In this document: piece by piece, positions 32,543-43,809 of the stretch | How the letters are laid out: each line of letters begins with the position of its first letter | Numbering within the stretch: the first letter of the stretch is position 1 | Source of the DNA: DASUPK01 sp963695805 | Lineage (GTDB): Bacteria > Actinomycetota > Thermoleophilia > Solirubrobacterales > 70-9 | NCBI GenBank assembly: GCA_963695805.1 | Contig: CAVOHV010000003.1 | Span: 482,903-546,902 of the forward strand | Direction of reading: 5' to 3' | Length of the DNA: 64,000 bases | Position numbers and translations under genes: made by a program | The notes under the pieces: generated by a model | Database searches by the model: none | What the model was told of the DNA's origin: nothing | Seen by the model: only the letters and a program-made list of their open reading frames with translations

Positions 32543-32964
32543 GAGGACTGCTCCGCTCCCTCGCGTACGACGAACTTGGTCTTGATCGGAAGCTTGTTGC
32601 CGGCGAGGCGCATTGCGTCCTTCGCCAGGTCCTCGGGGACACCGGCGAGCTCGAACATCACCTTCCCCGGCTTGACGACGGCGACCCAACCCTCGGGGTT
32701 GCCCTTGCCCGAGCCCATGCGGGTCTCGGCCGGCTTCTTGGTGATCGGCTTGTCCGGAAAGACGTTGATCCAGACCTTGCCGCCGCGCTTGATCTTGCGC
32801 GTCATCGCGACTCTGGCGGCCTCGATCTGGCGGTTCGTGATCCAGCCGCGGTCCAGCGCCTTCAGCCCGTACTCGCCGAAGGCGACCGTGGTCCCTCCCT
32901 TGGAATAGCCGCGGCGACGGCCGCGCATCTGCTTGCGGTAGCGAACCCGCTTCGGCATCAGCAT
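32539..32964 (-). CDS. rplP: 50S ribosomal protein L16
   Basis: A 141-residue uL16 (MLMPKRVRYRKQMRGRRRGY, GKVWINVFPDKPITKKPAET, GSGKGNPEGWVAVVKPGKVM). It contacts the A-site tRNA elbow. ATG follows the rpsC TAG directly (TAGATG). Confidence 0.98.
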   Translation of the reverse strand: MLMPKRVRYRKQMRGRRRGYSKGGTTVAFGEYGLKALDRGWITNRQIEAARVAMTRKIKRGGKVWINVFPDKPITKKPAETRMGSGKGNPEGWVAVVKPGKVMFELAGVPEDLAKDAMRLAGNKLPIKTKFVVREGAEQSS

Positions 32965-33663
32965 CTAGGAGCGACCTCCCCGCGAGCCGCCCGACGGAGG
33001 CCCGCCGTCCTCATCCGTGAGCTCGGAGCGGAAGCCCTCGGGCATGACCTCGCCCTTGTTGATCCAGCACTTCACGCCGATCCGGCCGGTGGTCGTCTTG
33101 GCCTCTATGAAGCCGTAGTCGATGTCCGCACGCAGCGTGTGTAGCGGCACGCGCCCGTCGGAGTAGCCCTCGGTGCGCGCCATCTCGGCGCCGCCGAGGC
33201 GCCCGGAGACCTGGACCTTCACACCCTTGGCGCCGGAGCGCATGGCGGAGGTCAGCGCGCGCTTCATCGCGCGGCGGAACGCCACCCGGTTTTGCAGCTG
33301 CTCGGCGATCGACTGGGCGACCAGCTTGGCGTCCAGCTCGGGACGCTTGATCTCCTTGATGTTCACCCTGACCGGCTTGCCGGTGAGCTTGTGGAGCTCG
33401 CGGCGTAGGGCGTCGACCTCCGTCCCGGACTTGCCGATCACGATCCCCGGGCGGGCGGTCGAGATGTCCACCTCGACCTCGCCGGAGCCCTTCTTGATCG
33501 TGATCTTGGAAAGGCCCGCATGCGAGAGCTTGTTCTCGATGTGCGAGCGGATCGCCAAGTCCTCATTGAGGTAGTCGGCGAAGTCCCGCTCGTTGTACCA
33601 ATTCGACTTCCAGTCGTGGATGTAGCCGACCCGGAAGCCCTCTGGGTGGATCTTGTGTCCCAT
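32965..33663 (-). CDS. rpsC: 30S ribosomal protein S3
   Basis: A 232-residue uS3: MGHKIHPEGFRVGYIHDWKS, KH-domain motif GIVIGKSGTEVDALRRELHK and RLGGAEMARTEGYSDGRVPL. Forms the mRNA entry tunnel helicase with S4 and S5. A Gly/Arg-rich tail (GGPPSGGSRGGRS) ends the protein. Two bases from rplV. Confidence 0.98.
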   Translation of the reverse strand: MGHKIHPEGFRVGYIHDWKSNWYNERDFADYLNEDLAIRSHIENKLSHAGLSKITIKKGSGEVEVDISTARPGIVIGKSGTEVDALRRELHKLTGKPVRVNIKEIKRPELDAKLVAQSIAEQLQNRVAFRRAMKRALTSAMRSGAKGVKVQVSGRLGGAEMARTEGYSDGRVPLHTLRADIDYGFIEAKTTTGRIGVKCWINKGEVMPEGFRSELTDEDGGPPSGGSRGGRS

Positions 33664-33665
33664 CG

Positions 33666-34319
33666 TCAGTCCTCCGGTGTCAGCGCCACGGCGATGTGGC
33701 TGGTTCGCTTGTTGATCCGCGTCGCGCGGCCGAGGGCGCGGGGCCGGTAGCGGCGCAGCGTCGGGCCCTCGTCGACGTGTATGTCCTTGATCAGCAGGTC
33801 GTCGGCGACCAGGTCGTGATTGTTCTCCGCGTTGGCGGCGGCCGACTCGATCAGCTTGCGGATGTCCTGAGCGGCGCTGCGGGTGGAGAAGCGGAGCAGC
33901 GGTAGCGCGTCCTCGAGCGGCAGGCCGCGGATCTGGTCGGCGACCATGCGCGCCTTACGGGGCGCAACCCGCACGAACCGGGCGCTGGCGTTGACCACCG
34001 GGCGCTCCGGTGCCTCTTTCTTCGCCTTGGCCCGCGGCTGCGCCTCGGCCTTGGGCTTCGTCGCAGCCTTCTTCTCAGCCGGCTTCTTCGCGGCGGGCTT
34101 CTTCGCCGGTGCCTTCGAGGTGGCTGCCTCGGACGCCTTGCTGTCGGCCGTCTTCGAGCTCGCATCCGCAGCGCCCTTGCCGCCCGTCGCGGTCTCCTTC
34201 TTCGGCTTCGCGGCAGCCTTCGGCTTCGCTGAGGGCTTTCTCGCAGCCCGCTTCGTCGCCGGCTTCTTGGCTGCCGGCTTCTTCGCCTGGTCCTTGTCGT
34301 TCTGCTTCTCGTCAGCCAT
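33666..34319 (-). CDS. rplV: 50S ribosomal protein L22 with Lys/Ala-rich N-terminal extension
   Basis: A 217-residue protein in which uL22 starts near residue 110 (VNASARFVRVAPRKARMVAD) and ends VALTPED. The ~105-residue extension is a PAKKPA-type repeat (AKKPAAKKPATKRAARKPSA), strongly basic, like histone H1 tails. L22 lines the peptide tunnel; the extension would project from the 50S surface or bind rRNA. The start at ATG 34319 leaves three bases to rpsS. Confidence 0.94.
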   Translation of the reverse strand: MADEKQNDKDQAKKPAAKKPATKRAARKPSAKPKAAAKPKKETATGGKGAADASSKTADSKASEAATSKAPAKKPAAKKPAEKKAATKPKAEAQPRAKAKKEAPERPVVNASARFVRVAPRKARMVADQIRGLPLEDALPLLRFSTRSAAQDIRKLIESAAANAENNHDLVADDLLIKDIHVDEGPTLRRYRPRALGRATRINKRTSHIAVALTPED

Positions 34320-34322
34320 CGA

Positions 34323-34604
34323 CTAGTCCCTCTCCGAGGCGCTGCCCGCGCCCGAGTGCGCCCGGAAGGTCCGGGTCGGCGCAAACTCGCCGAGCTTGTG
34401 GCCGACCATGGACTCCGAGACGTAGACCGGCACGTGCTTCCGGCCGTCGTGGACGGCGATCGTGTGCCCGACCATTTCGGGGAAGATCGTCGACTTGCGA
34501 GACCAGGTCTTCAGCATCTGCTTCTGACCCGACTCGTTCATCGCGTTCACCCGCTTCATCAGCCGTTCCTCGGCCCACGGGCCCTTTTTCGTCGAACGTC
34601 CCAT
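34323..34604 (-). CDS. rpsS: 30S ribosomal protein S19
   Basis: A 93-residue uS19 (MGRSTKKGPWAEERLMKRVN, TWSRKSTIFPEMVGHTIAVH, MVGHKLGEFAPTRTFRAHSG). Head protein that pairs with S13 and contacts A-site tRNA. Twelve bases after rplB. Confidence 0.98.
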   Translation of the reverse strand: MGRSTKKGPWAEERLMKRVNAMNESGQKQMLKTWSRKSTIFPEMVGHTIAVHDGRKHVPVYVSESMVGHKLGEFAPTRTFRAHSGAGSASERD

Positions 34605-34616
34605 CGTCTAAGTCCT

Positions 34617-35456
34617 CTACTTCCTCTTTCCTCGGCGCCGGCCGCGAACGATCAGAGCGTCGGAGCGCTTGCCCTTCTTTCGGGTCCTGTAGCCCAGCGT
34701 CGGCTTGCCCCACGGGGTGACTGGGTGGCCGCCCGGCGTGTGATGGGCCTCGCCGCCCCCGTGCGGGTGGTCGACCGGGTTCATGGCGACACCGCGCGTC
34801 TGCGGGCGCTTGCCCTTGTGCCGGTTGCGGCCCGCCTTGCCGACCTTCACGTTCTGGTGTTCGGCGTTCGAGAGCGTGCCGACGGTCGCGCGGCACTCCC
34901 CGCGGACCATTCGCACCTCCGAGGACGGCAGCCGCAGGCTCACCATCTGGCCCTCCTTGGCGACCACCTGGATCGCCGTGCCCGCGGAGCGACCGAGCTT
35001 GCCGCCCTGGCCGGGGACCAGCTCGACGTTGTGGACAACGGTGCCGGTCGGAATGCGGGCGAGGGTGAGCGAGTTGCCCGGCGTGATGTCGGCACCTTCG
35101 CCCGAGACGACCTCGGCGCCGACCCTCAGCCCCTGAGGGGCGAGGATGTAGCGCTTCTCGCCGTCGGCGTAGTTGATCAGGGCGATGCTCGCCGAGCGGT
35201 TCGGGTCGTACTCGATCGAGGCAACGCGGGCGGGGATCCCGTCCTTGGTGCGCTTGAAGTCGATCTGGCGGTAGCGGCGCTTTGCCCCGCCGCCGCGATG
35301 ACGCGCGGTGACCCGGCCGTTCGAGTTGCGGCCGCCGGATGAGCCCTTGCCCTTGGTGAGCTTCTTGTTCGGCTCGGCGTTGGTGACCTCGTCCCGCACC
35401 TGGTAGGTGCCGAAGCGCCTGCCGGGGCTGGTCGGTCTTGTCTTGCGATTCGGCAT
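34617..35456 (-). CDS. rplB: 50S ribosomal protein L2
   Basis: A 279-residue uL2 (NSNGRVTARHRGGGAKRRYR; ALINYADGEKRYILAPQGLR; VAMNPVDHPHGGGEAHHTPG with the conserved His near the peptidyl-transferase centre). Its ribosome site (AAAGGCGG on the minus strand) lies in the paired arm of RNA-like element 2, directly before ATG 35456. Confidence 0.98.
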   Translation of the reverse strand: MPNRKTRPTSPGRRFGTYQVRDEVTNAEPNKKLTKGKGSSGGRNSNGRVTARHRGGGAKRRYRQIDFKRTKDGIPARVASIEYDPNRSASIALINYADGEKRYILAPQGLRVGAEVVSGEGADITPGNSLTLARIPTGTVVHNVELVPGQGGKLGRSAGTAIQVVAKEGQMVSLRLPSSEVRMVRGECRATVGTLSNAEHQNVKVGKAGRNRHKGKRPQTRGVAMNPVDHPHGGGEAHHTPGGHPVTPWGKPTLGYRTRKKGKRSDALIVRGRRRGKRK

Positions 35457-35461
35457 GGCTA

Positions 35462-35624
35462 GATGACCGCCTTTCTGGCCGCGTGCGCTCGGGGGCGCGC
35501 ATGGCCGAGCAGGCCAAGGACGCAGGGCGCAGCCTTTGCTGGCTGCAAAGGCAAGCCCGAGGACGAAGGCATGCGACGCGCCATGCGCGTCATCCGAGTG
35601 TGCGTGGCCGGGAAGGCGGTCATC
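35462..35624 (+). ncRNA. long-hairpin RNA-like element 2 (rplW-rplB gap)
   Basis: A 163-nt hairpin filling the gap between the rplB start and the rplW stop. Arm 35462-35492 pairs with 35594-35624 over 31 positions: 25 Watson-Crick and six G-U on the plus strand (they would be A-C mismatches on the minus strand). A second helix CGCGCATGGC/GCCATGCGCG (35496-35505 with 35580-35589) follows, then facing blocks GGACGCAG (35518-35525) and GAGGACGAAGG (35559-35569) around GGGC/GCCC and an apical GCCTTTGC/GCAAAGGC hairpin. Same architecture as element 1. Confidence 0.62.
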
Positions 35625-35919
35625 AACCCTCCACCGCGGCGCCCTCGAACAGCTCGATCCGCTGGCCGGGGGCGAGCTGGACGACGGCCTTCTTCCAGGA
35701 TCGGGAGCGCCCGCTGTTCAGCCCACGCCGCTTCGGCTTCGACTTCACCTTGGAGGTCCGGACCGCCCGTACCTTGACCTCGAAGATCTCCTCGACCGCG
35801 TGTGCGATCTGCAGCTTGTGCGCCCGATCGTGTACGCGGAACGTGTACTTGCCCTCGCCCATCAGGGCGTAGCTCTTCTCCGAGACCACCGGTCGAATGA
35901 TCACCTGACGGGGATCCAC
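35623..35919 (-). CDS. rplW: 50S ribosomal protein L23
   Basis: A 98-residue uL23 (MDPRQVIIRPVVSEKSYALM, KYTFRVHDRAHKLQIAHAVE). Docking site for SRP and trigger factor at the tunnel exit. ATG 35919 overlaps the rplD stop. Its TGA stop is paired in RNA-like element 2. Confidence 0.97.
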   Translation of the reverse strand: MDPRQVIIRPVVSEKSYALMGEGKYTFRVHDRAHKLQIAHAVEEIFEVKVRAVRTSKVKSKPKRRGLNSGRSRSWKKAVVQLAPGQRIELFEGAAVEG

Positions 35920-36593
35920 TAGACGGCCCTCCCCTTGAGCTGTTCGAGCGCAGTCTGGGTGACGACCAGCGACCCGGCTCCGAGCACGTCCGCGACGCCC
36001 GCTGCGTCAGCGAGCGCGACGTTGACACCGTCGATGTTCCGGAAGCTCTTCGCCACGGCCTCCTCGTCCGCGCCGATCACGATGAGCGTCGGCCCGTCCG
36101 CGCCCCACTTCTTGAGTGCGTCGGCCGCCTGCTTCGTCGCCGGCTCTGAGAAGCTGGATCCGTCGAGAACGGCAACCGAGTTGCGCTCGGCGTGAACGGA
36201 GAGCGCCGCCCGGAGCGCCTTGCGCCGGGCCTTGCGGTTCACCTTGACCGTGTAGCTCCGTGGCTTCGGCCCGAACGCCGCGCCGCCGCCGTAGCGATGG
36301 GGCACGCTCAGGGCCCCGGCGCGTGCGCGCCCAGTGCCCTTCTGCCGCCAGGCCTTGGCGGTGGTCATCGCGACCTCGCCTCGGGTGAGGCTCGAATGGG
36401 TTCCGCGGCGACGCGCCGCAAGATCCGCGCGGGCGGCCTCGTAGACGAGGGCCTCATGGAAGGGCTCGCCGAAGATCTCCTTGGGGAGATCGGACTTCGC
36501 CTGCTTGCCGAGCGTCGTCGCCTTGATGGCGGCACTCGATCCGGCGCCGGTTTTGGTGGCCGACCTTGTGGTGGTGGACGCGGCCTCAGCCAT
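35919..36593 (-). CDS. rplD: 50S ribosomal protein L4
   Basis: A 224-residue uL4: RRGTHSSLTRGEVAMTTAKA, WRQKGTGRARAGALSVPHRY, GGGAAFGPKPRSYTVKVNRK are the tunnel-loop signatures. About 25 extra Ala/Thr/Ser residues lead the protein. Its start overlaps rplC by eight bases. In many bacteria L4 represses the S10 operon. Confidence 0.97.
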   Translation of the reverse strand: MAEAASTTTRSATKTGAGSSAAIKATTLGKQAKSDLPKEIFGEPFHEALVYEAARADLAARRRGTHSSLTRGEVAMTTAKAWRQKGTGRARAGALSVPHRYGGGAAFGPKPRSYTVKVNRKARRKALRAALSVHAERNSVAVLDGSSFSEPATKQAADALKKWGADGPTLIVIGADEEAVAKSFRNIDGVNVALADAAGVADVLGAGSLVVTQTALEQLKGRAV

Positions 36594-37284
36594 CGCTGCG
36601 CACCTCCACCGTGGCGTTCTTCCCGCCGGGGACGGAGCCCCGGATCAAGAGCAGGTTGCGCTCGGCATCGACGTCGAAGACGTGGGCGCCGCGCTGGGTG
36701 ACACGCCGCGCCCCCATCTGGCCCGGCATGCGCATGCCCTTGAACACCCGGGCAGGATCGGCGCTGGCGCCGACCGAGCCGGGCGCTCGGACGTTGTGGG
36801 AGCCGTGGGTCTCGGGGCCGCGGCTGAAGTTATGGCGCTTGATAGTCCCCTGAAAGCCCTTGCCGATCGAGACCGCGGAGACCTTGACGCGCTGGCCGGG
36901 CTCGAAGCTCGTCACCGTGACGTCGTCCCCCACCTTGAGATCAGAAGACGCCTCCTCGGCGTCGGCAGCCTCGCCCTCTCCGGATTCGCCGCCCGCCTCC
37001 CCGCCGCCGGCGGAGCCGCCGACCTCGACCCCGCGGAACTCGACCAGTGTGCGCATCGCGGTCGCGCCCGCCTTCTTCAGGTGTCCGAGCTCGCCCTTGG
37101 TGAGCTTGTTCTCAGGGGTGACCGGATCGGCAGCGAGCTGGACGGCGTCATAGCCGTCCCGATCGGCGCGGCGGAGTGCGGTGACCTTGTTCGGCTGCGC
37201 CTCGATCACCGTCACGGGGACGGAGGTGCCGTCCTCTGTGAAGACCTGGGTCATGCCCAGCTTCTTGCCGACGATCGCGCTCAC
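36586..37284 (-). CDS. rplC: 50S ribosomal protein L3 with acidic insert
   Basis: A 232-residue uL3 (MSAIVGKKLGMTQVFTEDGT, GFQGTIKRHNFSRGPETHGS, RMPGQMGARRVTQRG). Between the two strands of the first domain lies an extra Gly/Glu segment, about residues 78-105 (VGGSAGGGEAGGESGEGEAA). L3 reaches the peptidyl-transferase centre. Overlaps rpsJ by four bases. Confidence 0.97.
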   Translation of the reverse strand: MSAIVGKKLGMTQVFTEDGTSVPVTVIEAQPNKVTALRRADRDGYDAVQLAADPVTPENKLTKGELGHLKKAGATAMRTLVEFRGVEVGGSAGGGEAGGESGEGEAADAEEASSDLKVGDDVTVTSFEPGQRVKVSAVSIGKGFQGTIKRHNFSRGPETHGSHNVRAPGSVGASADPARVFKGMRMPGQMGARRVTQRGAHVFDVDAERNLLLIRGSVPGGKNATVEVRSDG

Positions 37285-37601
37285 AATCGAATCTCCACGT
37301 CGACGCCGGCCGGCAGGGTCTCCATGCGCTGGAGCTCATCGACCGTCTTGGGGGTGGGCTGGTGGATGTCGATCAGACGCTTGTGGGTGCGGATCTCGAA
37401 GTGCTCGCGCGAGTCCTTGTCCTTGAATGGCGAGCGGATGACGACGTAGACGTGCTTGTCCGTGGGCAGCGGGATCGGTCCGGCGACCGTCGCGCCGGTG
37501 CGCTCAGCGGTGCCCACGATCTCCTGGGCAGCCCGGTCTATGGCGTCGTGGTCGTACGCCTTGAGCCGAATCCTGATCTTTCCCGATGTCAGTGAAGCCA
37601 T
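37281..37601 (-). CDS. rpsJ: 30S ribosomal protein S10
   Basis: A 106-residue uS10 beginning MASLTSGKIRIRLKAYDHDA at ATG 37601 (the frame is open to 37724 without a ribosome site). It also pairs with NusB in antitermination. First gene of the S10 block. The 150-bp leader between tuf and rpsJ is GC-rich with several inverted segments but no clear promoter. Confidence 0.97.
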   Translation of the reverse strand: MASLTSGKIRIRLKAYDHDAIDRAAQEIVGTAERTGATVAGPIPLPTDKHVYVVIRSPFKDKDSREHFEIRTHKRLIDIHQPTPKTVDELQRMETLPAGVDVEIRL

Positions 37602-37722
37602 TTGTTCTTTCTGCTCTCTTCGCGCAGCGAGGGCGCCGCCCCGAATGCATCTAGGGCCGCGCCCTGGTCGTATGTCTTGCAGTTGTCCGGGCCCTTTGCC
37701 CTGGTGGGAGGGCCGTACTAAC

Positions 37723-37745
37723 AACGGGCCCCGAGGGGGCCCGTT
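37723..37745 (-). terminator. hairpin after tuf
   Basis: AACGGGCCCC (37723-37732) and GGGGCCCGTT (37736-37745) form a perfect 10-bp stem with a 3-base loop, six bases after the tuf stop. The following minus-strand sequence (GTTAGTACGG) has a poor T-tract, so it may be a weak terminator, a processing site, or a bidirectional structure. Confidence 0.6.
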
Positions 37746-37751
37746 ATGCAG

Positions 37752-38936
<1,185 letters not shown>

Positions 38937-39009
38937 CTCGCTCCTTTAAGTGTCTCGTGGGTGTCTGTGGGTGCTGAAAATAGTTGGTGGGCGAACCTGC
39001 GGAATATAG

Positions 39010-41124
<2,115 letters not shown>

Positions 41125-41192
41125 TTGGTCCTGTCTTCGTACTGGCGTGAGCCAGGAGCGGAACGTTTAGTCTGAGTTCGGAATCAGCGCAG

Positions 41193-41213
41193 AAAAAAGG
41201 CCCTTTGCGGGCC
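41193..41213 (-). terminator. terminator-like hairpin in the fusA leader
   Basis: On the minus strand GGCCC-GCAAA-GGGCC is followed by TTTTTT, about 70 bases upstream of the fusA start. No gene on this strand ends nearby (the upstream 1.6 kb is plus-strand genes), so it is more likely a transcription attenuator for fusA-tuf than the end of another transcript. Confidence 0.65.
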
Positions 41214-41334
41214 CGAGTACACACGTCTCTTCGACCCGAACTGCTCCTATGTCGCGCCGTTCTCCATTGAAACGGTTATCGCCCACGGGACCCTGCGGGG
41301 GCACCCAGGAGCGACCGATGATGATAGCAGCGGC

Positions 41335-42295
41335 ATGATGGCTCCCAGGAAGGGATTCCGCCTCCGGGTGGGACGCCGCAAGCGCTCTGGCAGTCGGCTC
41401 GATGAGCTCACCGAGCGCACCCGCCGCGAGGCTCGCGCCATGTCCCGTCGCCGCCGCGCTGAGGCCCGGCGTGCAGTGCGGCCCGAACAGAATCTCGCCG
41501 TCAGGCTTCGCGGAGCTGCGCTCGAGACGGGACTCCGGCTGCGACCCCTCGGCGCTCCCGTCGCCGCGTTCCTCTCCTGGATCGGACGGCCCGTCGCCCG
41601 TGCCCTCCTCTTCGTGATCCAGCTGATCGCGGCGCTGATCGCCATCGTCCTCGAGGTCGGCCAGCTCGCCGTCCGCTGGGTCGGGGCCGTGCTGCTCAGC
41701 GCCGCGCTGATCATCGTGGAGGCGACCCGCGCACACGTCAACCCCCGCTCGACTGTCGCCTTCGTGGGCGTCTGCGCGGCGGTCGGACTCGGGGTCTCGC
41801 AGTTCTTCGACTACCACGGCGTCGTGGTCGACGCCCCCGGCTACGCCGGCAAGCTCGGCGCGGAAGTCCCGGCTCCGATCACCGACAGGGAGACGGCCGG
41901 GAGCGCCCATCTGTGGATCCTGCTGCCCGTCGCGGCGCTGGCGGCGATCCTGACCGTGGCCGCATTCCGGGGGAGGCCGCGGCTCGCCGGCGGGAGTCGC
42001 CGTCTGCGGCCTCGTCGGGCTCGCCGTCGCGCTCGCGGTCGATCTTCCGCAGGGCCTCGAGGTCGGCAGGGCGGGGCTCGCGTTCACCGGCACGGAGGCC
42101 ACGCTCCTGCAGGGATTCTGGGCTGAGGTCGCTACCTCGGCGGTCCTCATCCTCTGCGGCGGCCTGCTCGCCCACTACTCTCGCGGTGTGAGCCGGGAGA
42201 GAATCAGGCGGCGCAGCAATTCGGGTGGGGACACGCGGCGCACGCCGCACCGGGAGGCCGGGGGGATCTACCCAGGCCTCCAGGCGGAGCAGTGA
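41335..42295 (+). pseudogene. membrane protein (paralogue 1), one net +1 frameshift
   Basis: About 319 residues if repaired. A basic N-terminal region of some 85 residues precedes membrane helices (FVIQLIAALIAIVLEVGQLA, VAFVGVCAAVGLGVSQFFDY, LWILLPVAALAAILTVAAF). The frame is lost at a G5 run (41969-41973); with four G it continues GVAVCGLVGLAVALAVDLPQ, then GFWAEVATSAVLILCGGLLA and ends at the TGA 42293-42295. Function unknown. It overlaps the next gene by four bases and shares its motifs (GxSQFxD, DLP, GFW-E, CG). Confidence 0.7.
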
Positions 42296-42918
42296 AGAGG
42301 CTTCCGCGCACCGAGACCCTGCTCGTGTTCGCGTGCGCCGGCGCTGCGGCGATGCTCGGCGCGTCTCAGTTCACCGACATCTTTCATCTCACGCCGCCGG
42401 GCGGTGAGGCCCTCCAGGCGATCAGCTCGAAGGATCAGCACGGCTACGCGACTTTGGTGCTCGCGATCTTCGCGCTGGTCCTGCTCCTCGTCAGCCTCAC
42501 AGCCCGCGACGAACAGCTCAAGCAGGTCGCCGCGATGGCCGTCGCCATCTGCGGCCTGATCGCACTGCTGATCTTCCTGATCGGGGATCTGCCCGACGTC
42601 AACAAGGTCGGCACGCTGGATGACCCGCGGCAGTCCTTCATCGACGCCGAGGCCAAACCGGTCGCCGGCTTCTGGCTCGAGCTGGTCGGCTCACTGGTCC
42701 TCACGGTCTGCGGCGCGGCGCTCGCCACGATGCGATCCGGAGCGGCGAGGTCCTCGGGCCACGAAAGGCGGCGAAAACCGAGTCTGGCTAGGACGCAGGG
42801 AGGGCGGCGAAGCGAGCGCACTGAAAACGTGCGCGAGCGAGACGCCCGACCGAGGACAACGCCAGACGAAGGTTTGCAGCCGCCTCTAGGAGAGAAACGA
42901 AGCCGCTACCAGCGGTAG
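42292..42918 (+). CDS. membrane protein (paralogue 2)
   Basis: A 208-residue protein from GTG 42292. Four helices: LLVFACAGAAAMLGASQFTD, YATLVLAIFALVLLLVSL, VAAMAVAICGLIALLIFLIG and GFWLELVGSLVLTVCGAALA. Same order of motifs as the preceding gene (GASQFTD, GDLPD, GFWLE, VCGAA), so a tandem duplication. From about residue 155 the sequence is Arg-rich read-through of RNA-like element 3, and its stop lies inside rpsG on the other strand (13-base overlap); the original C-terminus probably ended earlier. Confidence 0.7.
   Translation: MKRLPRTETLLVFACAGAAAMLGASQFTDIFHLTPPGGEALQAISSKDQHGYATLVLAIFALVLLLVSLTARDEQLKQVAAMAVAICGLIALLIFLIGDLPDVNKVGTLDDPRQSFIDAEAKPVAGFWLELVGSLVLTVCGAALATMRSGAARSSGHERRRKPSLARTQGGRRSERTENVRERDARPRTTPDEGLQPPLGEKRSRYQR
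42741..42907 (+). ncRNA. long-hairpin RNA-like element 3 (downstream of rpsG)
   Basis: Nested helices on the plus strand: AGCGGC/GCCGCT (42741-42746 with 42902-42907), TCCT/AGGA, GGCGGC/GCCGCC (42767-42772 with 42879-42884), AAACC/GGTTT, GTCTGGC/GCCAGAC (42782-42788 with 42861-42867), GGGC/GCCC and apical GCGCAC/GTGCGC. Blocks GGACGCAG (42791-42798) and GAGGACAAC (42852-42860) match elements 1 and 2, and GAAAACCGAG plus GGTTTGCAGCCG match element 1. Internal loops are G/A-rich, as in folded RNAs read from this strand. Confidence 0.55.
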
Positions 42919-43376
42919 TGGGCGAAGGCTTTGTTTGCCTGCGCCATCCGGTAAATGTCGTCCTTCCGCTTCCAGGCGTTGCCCTGCTGCTTGGATGCGT
43001 CGAGGATCTCGTTGGCGAGACGCTCCGCCATCGACTTCTCACCGCGTGCCCGGGCGAACTCGACCAGCCAGCGCACCGCCAGCGTCCTGGCACGCCGAGC
43101 GGGGACCTCGACAGGGACCTGGTAGGTCGCGCCGCCGACCCGGCGTGAGCGAACCTCGAGGACCGGGGTGAGCTGCTTGATCGTGCCCTCCAGCTCCTCT
43201 ACCGGGTTGTTGCCGGTCCGCTCGCCCACCAGGGCGAGGGCGTCGTAGGTGATCTGCTCGGCGAGCGACTTCTTGCCGTCCGCCATGACCTTGTTGACCA
43301 GCTGCTGGACAAGCCGGCTCCGGTAGACGGAGTCCGGCTCGAGCAGGCGGATCGTGGCCTGGTTGCGGCGCGGCAT
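42906..43376 (-). CDS. rpsG: 30S ribosomal protein S7
   Basis: A 156-residue uS7 (MPRRNQATIRLLEPDSVYRS, EVRSRRVGGATYQVPVEVPA). Organises the 16S 3' domain and the E site. ATG follows the rpsL stop directly. fusA does not follow it as usual. Confidence 0.98.
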   Translation of the reverse strand: MPRRNQATIRLLEPDSVYRSRLVQQLVNKVMADGKKSLAEQITYDALALVGERTGNNPVEELEGTIKQLTPVLEVRSRRVGGATYQVPVEVPARRARTLAVRWLVEFARARGEKSMAERLANEILDASKQQGNAWKRKDDIYRMAQANKAFAHYRW

Positions 43377-43772
43377 CTATGAAGCCTTGACGCCGTAGAG
43401 CGAACGGCCCTGCTTGCGGTCGGAGACCCCGGCCGCGTCGAGAGCGCCGCGGACGACCTTGTAGCGGACGCCCGGCAGGTCCTTGACTCGGCCACCGCGG
43501 ACGAGGACCACAGAGTGCTCCTGAAGGTTGTGCCCCTCGCCCGGGATGTAGCTCGTCACCTCGAGCCCGTTGGTGAGCCGGACGCGGGCGATCTTCCGAA
43601 GTGCGGAGTTCGGCTTCTTCGGCGTCACCGTCGCGACGCGAGTGCAGACGCCACGTCGCTGCGGCGCGGCGACGCGCTTCTTGCGCCCCTGGCCCGACTT
43701 CAGGCCCGGCGTCGACATCTTCTTTCGCTTGTGGGTTCGTCCCTTGCGGACGAGCTGATTGGTGTTAGGCAC
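43377..43772 (-). CDS. rpsL: 30S ribosomal protein S12
   Basis: A 131-residue uS12 beginning VPNTNQLVRKGRTHKRKKMS at GTG 43772. The streptomycin-site segments TPKKPNSALRK and GGRVKDLPGVRYK are wild type (both Lys present). TACCAT eight bases before the start suggests a leaderless promoter. The frame is open to 43976 only across the divergent HAD gene. Confidence 0.96.
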   Translation of the reverse strand: MPNTNQLVRKGRTHKRKKMSTPGLKSGQGRKKRVAAPQRRGVCTRVATVTPKKPNSALRKIARVRLTNGLEVTSYIPGEGHNLQEHSVVLVRGGRVKDLPGVRYKVVRGALDAAGVSDRKQGRSLYGVKAS

Positions 43773-43809
43773 GGCGGTGCATGGTAGCGGCCGTAACCTG
43801 CCGGGGCTC

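Noticed and set aside
43377..43772. Streptomycin-resistance type change in rpsL
   Set aside because: Both key Lys residues (TPKKPNS and GRVKDLPG) are wild type.
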